This document shows positions 63,711 through 64,000 of a stretch of DNA of 64,000 nt, piece after piece. Where the stretch lies: contig NZ_BMNK01000024.1 in the NCBI RefSeq assembly GCF_014646515.1, positions 64,045 to 128,044 of the forward strand. Direction: 5' to 3'. This DNA comes from Nonomuraea glycinis (GTDB lineage Bacteria > Actinomycetota > Actinomycetes > Streptosporangiales > Streptosporangiaceae). A program made the translations under genes and the position numbers. The notes under the pieces are model-generated. The model worked only from the letters and a program-made list of their open reading frames with translations, did no database searches and was not told the origin of the DNA. Numbering within the stretch: position 1 is the first letter of the stretch; each line of letters opens with the position of its first letter.

Positions 63711-64000
63711 CGCCGAACCTCTTCTAGATTCATGGTCTGGATGTCTGGATCGACCCGAAGACGGGTGAGGGCTCGGCTGAGCTGACTCTTCACCGCTCCC
63801 AGTGAGCAACCGACGATGTTGGCGACCTGGGTGAGCGTCCGTTCCTCGAAGTAGTGCAGGACGATCACCGCCTGCTGGCGTGGTGAGAGTGTGTCGATCG
63901 CGCTCCACAGCGCGGCCCGATCGTCCACCTGTGCGGCCGCGTCGCGTGGATCGGCCGTCTCGGGGAGTGTTTCGGCCGGAACCTCGCCGCGCCAGCGCCT
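63707..64000 (-). CDS. SigE-family ECF RNA polymerase sigma factor, 3' part (cut by right edge)
   Basis: The frame is open from the window edge: RRWRGEVPAETLPETADP leads into sigma region 4 (DTLSPRQQAVIVLHYFEERT, then LTQVANIVGCSLGAVKSQLS with the helix-turn-helix). About 97 codons are visible; region 2 lies beyond the window. The stop overlaps the anti-sigma-like gene. The GTG at 63928 is internal. Confidence 0.92.
   Translation of the reverse strand, partial: RRWRGEVPAETLPETADPRDAAAQVDDRAALWSAIDTLSPRQQAVIVLHYFEERTLTQVANIVGCSLGAVKSQLSRALTRLRVDPDIQTMNLEEVRR

Overview
The window is very GC-rich, uses GTG starts freely, and packs genes with ATGA/GTGA overlaps. Together with an acyl-CoA carboxylase epsilon subunit, a mycosin and EccB/C/D proteins, this points to a filamentous actinomycete. 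My guess is Streptosporangiales (Nonomuraea-like); that is inference, since no rRNA or other taxonomic marker is present. I see no tRNA, rRNA, insertion sequence or CRISPR array.

Layout. 1-2.0 kb: the start of an exported protein running off the left edge and a biotin carboxylase/BCCP acyl-CoA carboxylase alpha subunit (minus strand). 2.2-40.3 kb: one large type VII secretion (T7SS/ESX-like) locus in several transcription blocks. It holds a WXG100 protein and mycosin (plus); a membrane pseudokinase (plus); EccC, a small WXG-like protein and a WXG-lytic transglycosylase fusion (minus); EccD and a YbaB-like protein (plus); a six-gene minus block beginning with a WXG100 pair and continuing with four larger, low-complexity WXG-like proteins; two plus-strand WXG-like proteins; EccB (minus); and a seven-gene plus-strand operon built round a 3306-residue protein with a CpnT-like N terminus, two HEIT[H/D]...C...NEH modules and a long beta-rich middle, followed by two small paralogous genes. 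The block ends with a second, FHA-containing EccC/EssC-type ATPase (minus) whose second and third P-loops have Arg in place of the catalytic Lys. I find no EccE or EccA.

40.3-40.7 kb is an AT-richer intergenic region with two inverted repeats. 40.7-51.1 kb is a tight Tad/Flp pilus operon: SAF/CpaB-like protein, TadZ-like ATPase, TadA, TadB, TadC, Flp-like pilin, three TadE-type pseudopilins, a LysM-BTAD membrane protein, a lipoprotein and a secreted protein. It closes at a bidirectional terminator. 51.1-53.1 kb is an alkylation-repair operon (Ada-AlkA fusion and Ogt). 53.3-54.3 kb is an NYN-domain protein. 54.4-56.2 kb is the acyl-CoA carboxylase beta and epsilon pair, probably partners of the alpha subunit at the left end. 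56.2-61.3 kb holds an ABC exporter pair and PEP carboxylase, with a DasR/dre-like site between them. 61.3-64 kb has a gene remnant, a DUF418 membrane protein, and an anti-sigma-like protein with an ECF sigma factor cut by the right edge.

How the genes work together. The T7SS part has every element of a secretion apparatus (EccB, two EccC-type ATPases, EccD, mycosin, a peptidoglycan hydrolase) plus many WXG candidates for cargo. The giant protein and its neighbours look like the main effector cassette. Short in-frame tandem duplications recur across the window (33, 34, 36, 39 and 46 bp units), several inside secretion or pilus genes. AccA/AccD/AccE supply malonyl- or methylmalonyl-CoA; Ppc supplies oxaloacetate.
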